From the NCBI GenBank assembly GCA_028994555.1, contig JARDVN010000001.1:2976001-3040000 (forward strand): a stretch of 64,000 nucleotides of DNA. The letters are read 5' to 3'. Positions 1 to 8,788 of this stretch are shown here, one piece after another (the stretch's first letter is position 1; each line of letters starts with the position of its first letter). The notes beneath the pieces were generated by a model, which did no database searches, was not told the DNA's origin, and saw only the letters and a program-made list of their open reading frames with translations. Source of the DNA: Citrobacter amalonaticus. GTDB lineage: Bacteria > Pseudomonadota > Gammaproteobacteria > Enterobacterales > Enterobacteriaceae. The position numbers and the translations under genes were made by a program.

Positions 1-200
1 CGATCGTAAATAGCAAAGGTAATCCCGGCATCAGAAAGCGCCTGTTGCGCCCGTTCGAGTTGGCCTGTGTGTTTGGTGCTGTCAGACACGACCAGTAACA
101 CGTTCTGCCCGTGCTTCGCGGCTATCTCGCCTAACTGATTGAATTTCCCTGCGCCAAAATAAAACTTTACCGGATTGCTGTAATCAAATGTGCTCATCAT
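1..200 (-). CDS. Iron-containing alcohol dehydrogenase, N-terminal part (runs off the window)
   Basis: About 66 residues read leftward from ATG codons at 200 and 197; a GGAG motif 5 bases upstream favours 197. The start MSTFDYSNPVKFYFGAGKFN is typical of the butanol-dehydrogenase/YqhD-like branch of iron-containing alcohol dehydrogenases: a FYFGAGK entry strand, then a Rossmann-like segment (NVLLVVSD). The metal-binding C-terminal half lies outside the window, so substrate and metal cannot be judged. The family reduces aldehydes or oxidises alcohols with NAD(P)H in the cytoplasm. The gene is divergent from the next one, across a 212-base gap holding a palindrome. Confidence 0.75.
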   Translation of the reverse strand, partial: MMSTFDYSNPVKFYFGAGKFNQLGEIAAKHGQNVLLVVSDSTKHTGQLERAQQALSDAGITFAIYD

Positions 201-211
201 TTCTCCGTTTT

Positions 212-227
212 GTTCGTATATACGGAC
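212..227. promoter_or_regulatory. Palindromic operator-like site upstream of the alcohol dehydrogenase
   Basis: GTTCGTATATACGGAC is a 16-base inverted repeat with one mismatched pair around a perfect CGTATATACG core. A related half, GTTCGTGTATAT, follows at about 231-242. It lies 12-27 bases upstream of the dehydrogenase start codons, where a repressor site for that gene would be expected. The regulator is unknown; the symmetry resembles TetR-family operators, but that is inference. Confidence 0.35.
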
Positions 228-412
228 CGTGTTCGTGTATATGATTATGATTGATCTATTCTTGAGCTAAATGCAATTCCTTTTGGTGAAACAATGAGCA
301 CTATCACATTTTGAATGTGAAGCATTGGTTGGTGGTTTTCTTCTTGTCGGCTTTGTAAAATCCGCAATCAGTCCTATAGTCCACACAGTTTCTTTGTTTA
401 CAGGATCCTCTG

Positions 413-1529
413 ATGCGTTTTAACGGACTGAATAAAGGCTTTTTCCTTTTTCTTCTCGCCATGGTGACATGGGCTTTCTTCGACGTGCTGTCACCGTACT
501 TTTCCGCCATCTTATGGGCCGCGATTCTGACGGTCATCTTCTATCCGGTTAAAAATAAGCTGCGTTCGGCATTGGGAGAGCGCAACGGTGTGGCGTCTCT
601 GCTGACGCTGGGTATTATCTGCCTGATTGTGTTCATCCCGTTAATGCTGATCCTCTCCTCGCTCGCCGTTGAACTGAACGTGGTTTACAACAAATTGCAG
701 CATAACGACGCCCAGTTCCCGGAAGTGGTGGCGAGTTTGTTTGCTCATTTGCCGGAGTGGGCGCGAGCGTTTCTTGCCGATCACTCCCTCGATAACGCCG
801 CTAAAATTCAACAGAAACTGTCTGATGTGGCGCTCAAAGGTGGGCAATATCTGGCGGGCAGCGCCTTCCTGATTGGCAAAGGGACCTTCGGTTTTGCGAT
901 CAGTTTCGGCATCATGCTCTATCTGCTCTTTTTCCTGCTCAAGGATGGCCCGTTTCTGGTTCGGCAAATCCTCGACTCGCTGCCGCTGTCAAATTTTGTT
1001 AAGCAACATCTGTTCGCCAAGTTTGCGGCGGTCTCCCGGGCGACGGTAAAAGGCACCGTGGTAGTGGCGATCGTTCAGGGGACGCTCGGCGGGATAGCAT
1101 TTTACATTGTCGGTATTGAGGGCAGCATATTGTGGGGAGCATTGATGGCGTTTCTGTCACTGATCCCAGCCGTAGGTTCTGCAATTATCTGGGTACCTGC
1201 GGCTATCTATCTTTTTTCGACGCAGCAACTGTGGCAGGGCTTTTTCATTGTCGGTTTCTTCGTGGTGGTTGTCGGACTGGTGGATAATATTTTGCGCCCC
1301 ATTCTGGTCGGCAAAGATACCAAAATGCCGGATTACCTGATTCTTATCACCACGGTGGGGGGGCATGGAGATTTATGGCATCAATGGTTTTGTCATTGGT
1401 CCACTCGTTGCCGCGCTGTTTATCGCCTGCTGGAACATTCTTTCCGGGCGCGATCACGCGGGGAATGCTGAAGAGCTTGATAAAGATTTTATTGAGGATG
1501 GCATCGCGGAGGATAATAAATCCAAGTGA
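413..1529 (+). CDS. AI-2E family transporter, YdiK-like (one homopolymer frameshift)
   Basis: A 371-residue membrane protein of the AI-2E transporter family (UPF0118, eight predicted helices). It has hydrophobic segments near the N-terminus, a soluble loop at about residues 80-150 and four more segments with the family-like DNILRPILVGK stretch. The frame breaks in a seven-G run (1357-1363); with six G the protein continues GMEIYGINGFVIGPLV to a stop at 1527-1529, and the span is one base more than a multiple of three. Family members export small molecules or ions, and the substrate here cannot be inferred. It is not the closest match to E. coli ydiK in sequence, so no symbol is given. It is convergent with yccM. 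Confidence 0.8.
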
Positions 1530-1536
1530 TGCAAAT

Positions 1537-1563
1537 CCGGATGGCGGCAGATGCCCCATCCGG
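1537..1563. repeat. REP-like hairpin between convergent genes
   Basis: CCGGATGG (1537-1544) and CCATCCGG (1556-1563) are perfect inverted arms. An inner GGC/GCC extends the stem past a one-base bulge. The CCGGATGGCGGC arm resembles the enterobacterial REP/PU consensus. It lies just after the AI-2E gene and before the end of yccM, so it may act as a bidirectional mRNA 3'-end structure. Confidence 0.6.
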
Positions 1564-1569
1564 TCTCCA

Positions 1570-2650
1570 TTAATGACCAATCATTCTTGCTTGCGGAATC
1601 AAGCGGAAGTAGAGGTTTTCCGGCACCGGGCTGTCCCAGACGCCCATCAGCATCGCGAATGCGATAATGGCAAACATTATGCCGAGTACCAGCAGCGTCA
1701 TCGCCATGCCCGATAACGTTCCTCGACGTGTTTCAGCCTTTCCCGTTGGTGTCCGCAGGGAAAATGTCAGCGTAGAGGCCACCGGGCAGGATTCCACGCA
1801 GGTCATACAGCCTGTGCATTCAACCGTTCGCACCTGAATCAGCTTATCCACCGGGATCTGCGACGGGCAATTTTTGGCACATTTTCCGCAATCAATACAG
1901 CTTTGCGCATTGCGGCGGATTTTGAACGGTGAGAGCAGGGAAAGCAGCCCGAGCAAGGCGCCATAGGGACACAAATAACGGCACCATGCGTTGCGAATGA
2001 ACAGGCTTATGACCATCAGAAGGGCGACGCTCAGCAGGGTGGTCGTGCCGATATTGCGAAAGAAATCGAGCATCTTCACATCGATGATAATCCCGTAGGC
2101 CGACATTAAAAAAATACTGAATACCCTGGGCCGGCATCGACAGTGAAATGTAGAGAAAAAAGGCCAGCAGCAGATATTTCAGGCCGCGCAGAGGGATATC
2201 CAGCCAACGGGGCAACGTAAAATTACGACCAAACAATTTCTTACCCACATCGGCAATGAGCTCAGACAGCGTACCTACCGGGCACAGCCACGAGCAGAAC
2301 GATTTTTTGAGTAGCAGACTTACCAGCATAAACGCGACCAGCAACAACATGGCGGCGGCGTGGATCGGAGGAAGCACACCGGTTTCCAGGGTATAGCGAA
2401 GGTTCATCAGCCCCGCAATAGGTAGCCAGCCTTCGATACCGCCGGGGCGGGGAAGAGGCAGACTCGATCCGCCGGTTTCGTAGTAACGGACCCAGTAATA
2501 AAACGTCACGCCAATATAAATATTGATCGCCAACAGCAGCCACTGCGTGGCTTTACGCCAGGTGGAGGCATTACGCCAGTCGTTCCAGGGCAATTTACCG
2601 CCCGTTGTTCCAGGGCGGCGTTGCCAGCGCGTTCGGCTTTTCATACTCAT
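1570..2650 (-). CDS. yccM: YccM, membrane polyferredoxin of the NapH type (frameshifted in an A run)
   Basis: Four or five membrane helices plus cysteine clusters: CSWLCPVG and CRYLCPYG after helices, then CIDCGKCAKNCP and CTGCMTCVESCP, which would bind two [4Fe-4S] clusters. The sequence is very close to E. coli YccM. The family passes electrons across the inner membrane to periplasmic acceptors; the partner of YccM is not established. The frame breaks at seven A (2108-2114, plus strand); six would restore GIQYFLMSAYG. The start at 2650 (MSMKSRTRWQ) fits the E. coli N-terminus; 2644 is an alternative. In E. coli yccM sits beside the tor genes; here it is next to cbpM-cbpA. Confidence 0.88.
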
Positions 2651-2767
2651 TGCCTGTGGATTTCCATAAAGTGGCATTTTATATACCACTATCGTACGGC
2701 TATCCCTTCAGGCCAGCGTTGATTTATATCATTGCCTGATGAATGGGCGGCGTATGCTGCCCTGAAC

Positions 2768-3073
2768 TTATAGATGATTAATAAAGCGCGCAAGTCGTTG
2801 TTGCAACAGGCGGTTTTCCTGGCGTAAACGGGTATTCTCTTCCAGCAGCGTCAGCGCCACGGCGATGCCCGGCCAGTCGAGCGCCAGCTCTTCCCGCAAT
2901 CGCAAGGCGCGCTGGACCACGGTGGCCGCATGATCGTCAAACTGCCAGCTGTCCGCGGTTTCGGCGTAAGGTTCGATGACGCCCAGACCCACGATCTCGT
3001 TCAGGTCTTCCTCCGTCACGCCGGTATGCAGGCAAAACTCGGTAACCGTAAAGGTGATGGTGACGTTAGCCAT
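2768..3073 (-). CDS. cbpM: CbpM, modulator of the DnaJ-like protein CbpA
   Basis: A 101-residue protein starting [20 protein letters not shown], with a MerR-like N-terminal fold (residues about 8-50) and a C-terminal leucine/arginine-rich helix ([19 protein letters not shown]). In E. coli CbpM binds the J-domain of CbpA and blocks both its DnaK stimulation and its DNA binding. Its ATG overlaps the cbpA stop codon by one base (TAATG), so the two are translationally coupled, which suits a 1:1 inhibitor. Intact. Confidence 0.93.
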   Translation of the reverse strand: MANVTITFTVTEFCLHTGVTEEDLNEIVGLGVIEPYAETADSWQFDDHAATVVQRALRLREELALDWPGIAVALTLLEENTRLRQENRLLQQRLARFINHL

Positions 3074-3995
3074 TATGCTTTCCCCCAATCTTTGCGCGGA
3101 TCAAAACCTGACTGTGCTTCTGCCAGTTGCTGCCACAGCGTCGTTGCGCGTTCGTCCGGTTTCGGCGGCATCACTATCTTCAGCACGACATACAAATCAC
3201 CGGTCTGTTTTTTACTGACCAGACCTTTCCCTTTAATGCGCAGACGTTGTCCGGCCTGGCTGCCGGGGGGGGGATGGTGACCAGAATGCTCTCTTTCAGC
3301 GTGGGGACGGCAATCTTCGCGCCCAGCGCCGCTTCCCACGGGGCGAGCGGTACCACAATTTCCAGATCCTGATTTACGATATCGAACAACGGATGCGGCG
3401 CGATGTGAATGACCAGCCATAAATCGCCGTTCGGTCCGCCGTTTTCACCCGGCGTCCCCTGGCCTTTCAGGCGAATGCGCTGACCATTGCCGACGCCTGC
3501 CGGAATTTTCACGTTCAGGGTTTTTGGAATTTCACGTTCAATCATGCCGAACGCATTATAGACCGGCAGGTTATAGCTAATGGTTCGGCTGTGTTCAGCG
3601 AGCGTTTCTTCAAGAAAAACCGCGACTTCAATTTCAATATCATGTCCACGGCTGGCATGGCGCTGGCGCGATTGACGCGCGTGCTGCCCAAAAATGGAGG
3701 AGAAGATATCGTCGAAGTCTTCGGCGTTGTAACTCTGGTTCTCGCCCTGCTGGAACTGACGGTTGAATTGCGGGTCATTGCGGTGTTGCCAGAGCTGATC
3801 GTATTCGGCGCGTCGTTGTTCATCGCTCAGCACTTCCCAGGCTTCGGCAACCTCTTTAAAGCGGGCTTCCGCATCGGATTCTTTGCTGACATCGGGATGG
3901 TATTTACGGGCCAGTCGGCGGTAAGCGGTCTTGATAGTCTTGAGATCGTCCGTCGGTTTCACGCCCATGATGGCGTAATAATCCTTTAATTCCAT
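3073..3995 (-). CDS. cbpA: CbpA, DnaJ-like co-chaperone and curved-DNA-binding protein (frameshifted)
   Basis: The J-domain is at residues 1-70 with HPD at 33-35, followed by a Gly/Phe-type linker ([15 protein letters not shown]) and the two client-binding beta domains of class II DnaJ proteins. It stimulates DnaK ATPase and, in E. coli, coats curved DNA in stationary phase. The frame is lost at a nine-G run (3265-3273, plus strand). Seven would give [13 protein letters not shown] and a 306-residue protein, the E. coli length; the span is indeed two bases over a multiple of three. First gene of cbpA-cbpM. Confidence 0.92.
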
Positions 3996-4176
3996 AGCGT
4001 TCTCTCGGGTTAATCAATACAGGCTGAAGGGATCCCTTAAAAGGTGTCACCAGTAAGTGTAGGGTAATCCCGTCGCGAGCGAATGCCAACCAGCGAAACA
4101 ACATATCTTTACAGCCCAGAGGTTGCGTAAAACACGCCAGCCGCTAAGATAACTCGCGTCAATGAGTGAGGGTGCG

Positions 4177-4528
4177 ATGGCGAAACGTCAACGGATGGGA
4201 TGGTGGTTTCTCTGCCTGGCATGTGTCGTGGTGATGGTCTGTACCGCGCAGCGCATGGCGGGCCTGCATGCGTTGCAGATGGAGACAACCGCGATCGCGG
4301 CGACGGCATCGCCGGAGGAAGCGTCCCCCCGTGACCCCGTGCGAGCTTAGCGCAAAGTCGCTGCTGGCCGCGCCGCCGGTGATGTTCGAGGGCGCCATTC
4401 TTGCACTCTGTATACTCCTCGCGTTGTTAACGCCGTTCAGATCGGTACGTTTACCGTTCTTTCCGCAACGGGTTATTTCTCCTCCCCGGCTTCGGGTCCA
4501 TCTCAGATTCTGTGTTTTCCGTGAATGA
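4177..4528 (+). CDS. scsA: ScsA, suppressor of copper sensitivity protein A (one extra C)
   Basis: A small membrane protein of 116 residues: a helix after a short basic N-terminus (MAKRQRMGWWFLCLACVVVM), a periplasmic-looking stretch with PCELSAKS, then a second helix (EGAILALCILLALL). It matches the position and appearance of Salmonella scsA, first gene of the copper-tolerance cluster. A six-C run (4325-4330) breaks the frame; five C join EEASPVTPCELS. The start at 4177 has GAGGG just upstream; an in-frame ATG at 4162 is less well placed. Its biochemical role is not known. Confidence 0.8.
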
Positions 4529-4576
4529 CAGACCGGCTGTTGCAGTCAGTTAATTAATCATTTATGGAGAAAAAAC

Positions 4577-6461
4577 ATGATATTTGCCATCAGGCAGGGA
4601 CTGCTCTGCCTGTTATTCCTCTGGCTGCCTTTGTCATGGGCGGCTGAGAGCGGCTGGCTTCGTTCTGAACAGAACGATCATGCCAGCGTACGACTGCGTG
4701 CTGATACGTCCGCACAGGGGGGAAACCCGTCTACTCATCGACGTTAAGCTGGAGGACGGCTGGAAAACCTACTGGCGTTCGCCGGGGGAAGGTGGCGTTG
4801 CGCCATCGGTGAGCTGGAAAGGCGATGTGCCTGCGGTGGACTGGTTCTGGCCGACGCCAGCCCGTTTTGACGTCGCCGGGATCACCACGCAGGGCTATCA
4901 CCAGCAGGTTACCTTTCCGCTGGTGGTTCGTGGACTAGTCCCCGCCAGCCTTTCCGGCGTGCTGACGCTCTCCACCTGTAGCAACGTCTGTTTGCTGACC
5001 GACTACCCGTTCTCGCTCACGCCTTCGCAGGAGGATGCCGGGTTTGCGCATGACTATGCACAGGCGATGGGGCGCGTGCCTCTGGCGCATGGTCTGACGC
5101 AAACGCTGAGCGCCGGTGCGCGCGATGGTGAGTTGATCATCGAGGCACAGCGCAGCGGTGGCTGGAGTGCGCCGGCACTCTTTCTTGATAGCGCTGAGGA
5201 TGCGGATTTCGCCAAACCGCTTATCCGGGTCGATGGCGACAAACTCCGTGCGACGGTCCCGGTTCACGATAGCTGGGGGGGAAGGGGCGCCGAATCTGCG
5301 CGGCAGGACACTCTCACTGGTGCTGGCGGATAACGGCGTGGCGCAGGAAAGCCAACTTATCGTTGGCGACGCGTCGGGGGGCGGATCCCGCCGGACAGCC
5401 GTTCTGGCAGGTGATTCTGATGGCGTTGGCGGGCGGTCTGATCCTCAATCTGATGCCCTGTGTGCTGCCGGTGCTGGGGATGAAACTGGGATCGATTTTG
5501 CTCGTCGAAGAGAAAAACCGCCAACAGATCCGCCGCCAGTTCCTCGCCTCGGTAGGCGGTATTTTGTTCTCCTTTATGGCTCTGGCGCTGCTGATGACCG
5601 TGCTTCTCCTGAGTAATCAGGCGTTGGGCTGGGGGATCCAGTTCCAGAATCCGTGGTTTATTGGCGCGATGGTCCTGGTGATGCTTGCCTTCAGCGCCAG
5701 TTTGTTCGGCCTGTTTGAATTTCGCCTGCCGTCATCCATGTCCACCCGACTGGCGACTTACGGCGGCAACGGCCTGGCGGGGCATTTCTGGCAGGGCGCG
5801 TTCGCCACGCTGCTGGCGACACCGTGCAGCGCGCCGTTTCTCGGTACGGCGGTGGCGGTAGCGCTGGCGGCGTCACTGCCCGTGCTGTGGGGGCTTTTCT
5901 TCGCCCTCGGCGTTGGGATGAGCCTGCCGTGGTTGCTGGTCGCCCTGCGTCCGGGTCTGGCGCTTCGTCTGCCGAAGCCGGGACGCTGGATGAACGGACT
6001 ACGACGCCTGCTCGGCTTAATGATGCTCGGTTCGGCCCTCTGGCTGGCAACGCTGCTTCTGCCGCATCTGGGCTTTACTTCTCAGAGTGCGGCGAAAGAG
6101 AGTGTCCGCTGGCAGCCGCTGAGCGAGCAGGCGATCACTGACGCGCTTACGCAGCATCAACGCGTGTTTATCGACGTGACCGCTGAATGGTGCATTACCT
6201 GCAAGGTCAATAAATACAACGTATTGAATACACCTGAGGTGCAAAAAAGCGCTACAGCAGTCGGACGTGGTGGCCCTGCGCGGCGACTGGACGCTGCCAT
6301 CTGATGACATCACCGCGTTTCTGAAATCCCGCGGCCAGGTCGCCGTACCGTATAACCAAATTTATGGCCCCGGCATACCGCAAGGTCAGGCGCTGCCAAC
6401 GTTGTTATCGCGCGACGGTCTGTTAAAAACGCTGTCCGACGCGAAAGGAGAAACGCCATGA
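4577..6461 (+). CDS. scsB: ScsB, DsbD-like membrane thiol reductant exporter (four homopolymer indels)
   Basis: Three-part protein of about 626 residues: signal peptide and N-terminal periplasmic domain (CSNVCLLTDY), a helical membrane domain with the DsbD/CcdA-like LMPCVLPVLGMKLGS and ATPCSAPFLGTA cysteine motifs, and a C-terminal thioredoxin domain (TAEWCITCKVN). ScsB carries electrons from cytoplasmic thioredoxin to ScsC. Frames change at 4717-4722 (G), 5275-5281 (G), 5376-5381 (G) and 6243-6248 (A), each one base too long. Removing four bases gives an exact reading frame, so I treat the gene as intact in life. The stop overlaps scsC by four bases (ATGA). Confidence 0.88.
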
Positions 6462-7081
6462 AATTACTGATAATCCTCCTGTTTTCTCTGTTCAGTCTGT
6501 CCAGCGCCGCCAAAGAAGCCGCGCCATTTACCCCGGAACAGGAAAAACAGATAGAAGCCCTCATTCATGAAGCGTTGTTTAACGATCCGGCCAGCCCGCG
6601 CATAGGTGCAAAACAGGCAAAACTGACGTTGGTGAACTTCACGGATTACAACTGTCCGTACTGCAAACAGCTTGATCCGCTGCTGGAGAAAATCGTGATG
6701 AAATACCCTGATGTGGCGGTGATCGTCAAACCGCTGCCGTTCAAAGGCGAAAGTTCTGTACTGTCTGCCCGAACGGCGCTTACCACCTGGCGTGAACATC
6801 CGCAGCAGTTCCTTGCGCTGCATGAAAAGCTGATGCAAAAGAAGGGATATCACACTGACGTCAGCATTAAGCAAGCGCAGGAGAAAGCGGGAGCCAGCCC
6901 GGTCACGCTGGATGAAAAAAGCAATGAAACGTTGAGTACCAATCTGCAACTGGCACGTCTGGTTGGCGTCCAGGGCACACCGGCGACAATCGTTGGCGAT
7001 GAATTGCTCCCCGGAGCGGTCTCCTGGGAGGTGCTTGAAGAGGTCGTCAAGGAAAAGCTGGCGGTGGCAAATGATCAGTAA
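6458..7081 (+). CDS. scsC: ScsC, periplasmic DsbA/DsbG-like disulfide protein
   Basis: 207 residues with a signal peptide (cleavage near residue 18, SSAAKEA), an N-terminal helical segment that trimerises related ScsC proteins, and a DsbA-type thioredoxin fold with catalytic CPYC at residues 66-69 and cis-proline in GVQGTPATIV. In Salmonella and Proteus ScsC protects or isomerises disulfides under copper stress and is kept reduced by ScsB. Overlaps scsB by ATGA and scsD by 11 bases, which makes this a tightly coupled operon. Intact. Confidence 0.93.
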   Translation: MKLLIILLFSLFSLSSAAKEAAPFTPEQEKQIEALIHEALFNDPASPRIGAKQAKLTLVNFTDYNCPYCKQLDPLLEKIVMKYPDVAVIVKPLPFKGESSVLSARTALTTWREHPQQFLALHEKLMQKKGYHTDVSIKQAQEKAGASPVTLDEKSNETLSTNLQLARLVGVQGTPATIVGDELLPGAVSWEVLEEVVKEKLAVANDQ

Positions 7082-7577
7082 GTTACGGCGCTGGCTGCGT
7101 GAAGGGCTGATTTTTCTGGCCCTGTTAGCGGGCGGGATGCTGCTGATGGATGCCTGGCGCGCGCCGCAGGCACCGGCTTCTTTCGACAGTACGCCGCTTT
7201 CCACGCTGGATGGCGAACAGGTGACGCTGGCGGCATTAAGCGAGGAAGAGCCGCTACTCATCTATTTCTGGGCGACCTGGTGCGGCGTCTGCCGTTATAC
7301 CACGCCGGACGTGGCACGCTTGCAGGCGCAAGGGGAAAACGTGCTGACCCTCGCGCTGCGTTCGGGAGATGACCGGATGCTCGCGGACTGGATGGCGCGT
7401 AAAGGGCTCTCTTTCCCGGTGGTCAATGACGTCAGCGGCACGTTCGCCCGCAACTGGGATATCAGCGTGACCCCCACGCTGGTCGTGGTGTCCAAAGGGC
7501 AGGTCGTATCAACGACCAGCGGCTGGACCAGCTACTGGGGCATGGTCTTGCGCCTGTGGTGGGCGAAAATGCGTTGA
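7071..7577 (+). CDS. scsD: ScsD, membrane-anchored TlpA-like thioredoxin
   Basis: 168 residues: one N-terminal membrane anchor (residues 12-26) then a thioredoxin fold facing the periplasm, active site WCGVC (Cys 71 and 74) and cis-Pro in ISVTPTLVVV. Last gene of scsABCD, starting inside scsC and followed by a strong terminator. The family reduces periplasmic substrates; the client of ScsD is not defined. Intact. Confidence 0.92.
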   Translation: MISKLRRWLREGLIFLALLAGGMLLMDAWRAPQAPASFDSTPLSTLDGEQVTLAALSEEEPLLIYFWATWCGVCRYTTPDVARLQAQGENVLTLALRSGDDRMLADWMARKGLSFPVVNDVSGTFARNWDISVTPTLVVVSKGQVVSTTSGWTSYWGMVLRLWWAKMR

Positions 7578-7583
7578 GTGAAG

Positions 7584-7607
7584 GCCGGGGAAACCCGGCT
7601 TTTTTTT
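7584..7607 (+). terminator. Rho-independent terminator of scsABCD
   Basis: GCCGGG (7584-7589), loop GAAA, CCCGGC (7594-7599), then eight T. It sits seven bases after the scsD stop codon. Confidence 0.93.
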
Positions 7608-7769
7608 ACACCATAAATAGTCGTAACAACATGCGATTAAAATATTTAAGGCAGAAAGTAAACGGGCTTAATCAATATTTTCTCGGCTTTTGTCATTGCA
7701 AATGACGATGAGTGATGGCATATCATGTAGCGATATAACGATGTTAATGCTTACAGGGATTATAAAGAA

Positions 7770-8523
7770 ATGCGCAAAACTAAAATTATTATTGCATCAA
7801 TGATGGTGCTTTGTGTCCTTATTTTTTTGACCGCGATCGCCTGGTTTATGTTGTTCCAGGGGGAAGTGACTGCGCCGACGGAAGAGGAAAAAAAGTCGCT
7901 GTTTTACAGGCTGCGGGATTATTTAAGACGGATTCTCAGGGTAAAAAATCGATCGAGAGTTTATATCAGCGCGCGATTGTCATGCGAACGCTGAATCTTG
8001 ATTCTGGCGAGTGGGTGACGGATAAAACAGCTGCACAGAGATGTAAAAAAACTTATACCGGAGCAGGACCCTGCACAGATTCGTCAGCGCTGTACGCTGG
8101 CGGAAGTTTATCTGGTAAAAGATAAGTATAATAAGATTCAGCAGGTTATCATTCCTGTTTCGGGCAAAGGGGCGAAATCGATGATGCACGCATTTCTCTC
8201 TTTGGGACTGGACGGCCGTACGGTGAACAATCTGTATTATTATCAGCAGAGGGAGACGCCATTTCTGGGGGGCCAGAGTGAAAGATGAAAGCTGGCGTCA
8301 ACAATGGCCGGGGAAAAAAGTGGCTGATGATAATGGAAGTCCGGCGTTGAAAATAGTTCAGAAAAAATCAGTGAAGCATAATGAATATACCGTTGATGGT
8401 ATTTCTGGGGCGACGCTGACGTCAACGGGCGTTGAGAGAAGTATTAACTACTGGATCAGTGAACAGGGCTATGGCCCATTTTTGCAGCGACTGAAACAAG
8501 ATCCGGAGATGTTGTATCGCTGA
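7770..8523 (+). CDS. Orphan NqrC-like FMN-binding protein (three homopolymer indels)
   Basis: Reconstructed as 250 residues: an N-terminal membrane helix (residues 4-29), a periplasmic NqrC-type domain with KYNKIQQVIIPVSGKG and SMMHAFLSLGLDG, then ETPFLGARVKDESWRQQW, and the flavinylation motif SGATLTS near residues 212-218. In NqrC the Thr of SGAT carries covalent FMN added by ApbE. Length and motif order match Vibrio NqrC (about 257 aa), but no other nqr gene is present. Indels: 7888-7894 A run one short (or two long), 8024-8027 one A too many, 8267-8272 one G too many. The fet operon follows in the same direction. E. coli K-12 has no counterpart here. Function unknown; a periplasmic electron carrier is likely. 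Confidence 0.78.
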
Positions 8524-8613
8524 ATAATGTGCGCTTTTGATTAATTTACTTTAAGCCACCAGGCGCAGTATGATTATTTTTTTTCGGATTCACGCAACGT
8601 AATCATTCAATTC

Positions 8614-8648
8614 CTGACGGTAGGGTGGCGTATATTATCCGCCGTCAG
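8614..8648. repeat. Hairpin between the NqrC-like gene and fetM
   Basis: CTGACGG (8614-8620) and CCGTCAG (8642-8648) are perfect inverted arms around a 21-base loop that itself contains GGCG and CGCC. There is no T tract, so a classic terminator is unlikely. It may protect the upstream mRNA end or be a regulator site. Confidence 0.45.
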
Positions 8649-8746
8649 ATTTCGCCCTCCATCACATATCGATGAAATAAATTTACATAACTTGTCACCC
8701 GTTGACATTTTTATGATCCAGGTCATGTACAACGCCAATAAAAACC

Positions 8747-8765
8747 GATAATGATAATAATTATC
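8747..8765. promoter_or_regulatory. Fur box of the fet operon
   Basis: GATAATGATAATAATTATC matches the 19-base Fur consensus at 18 of 19 positions. It overlaps GATAAT, a -10-like hexamer, and ends 23 bases before the proposed fetM start. This predicts repression of the operon by Fe-Fur when iron is plentiful. Confidence 0.9.
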
Positions 8766-8788
8766 ATTTGTGTTATTTGGTGCGTATC

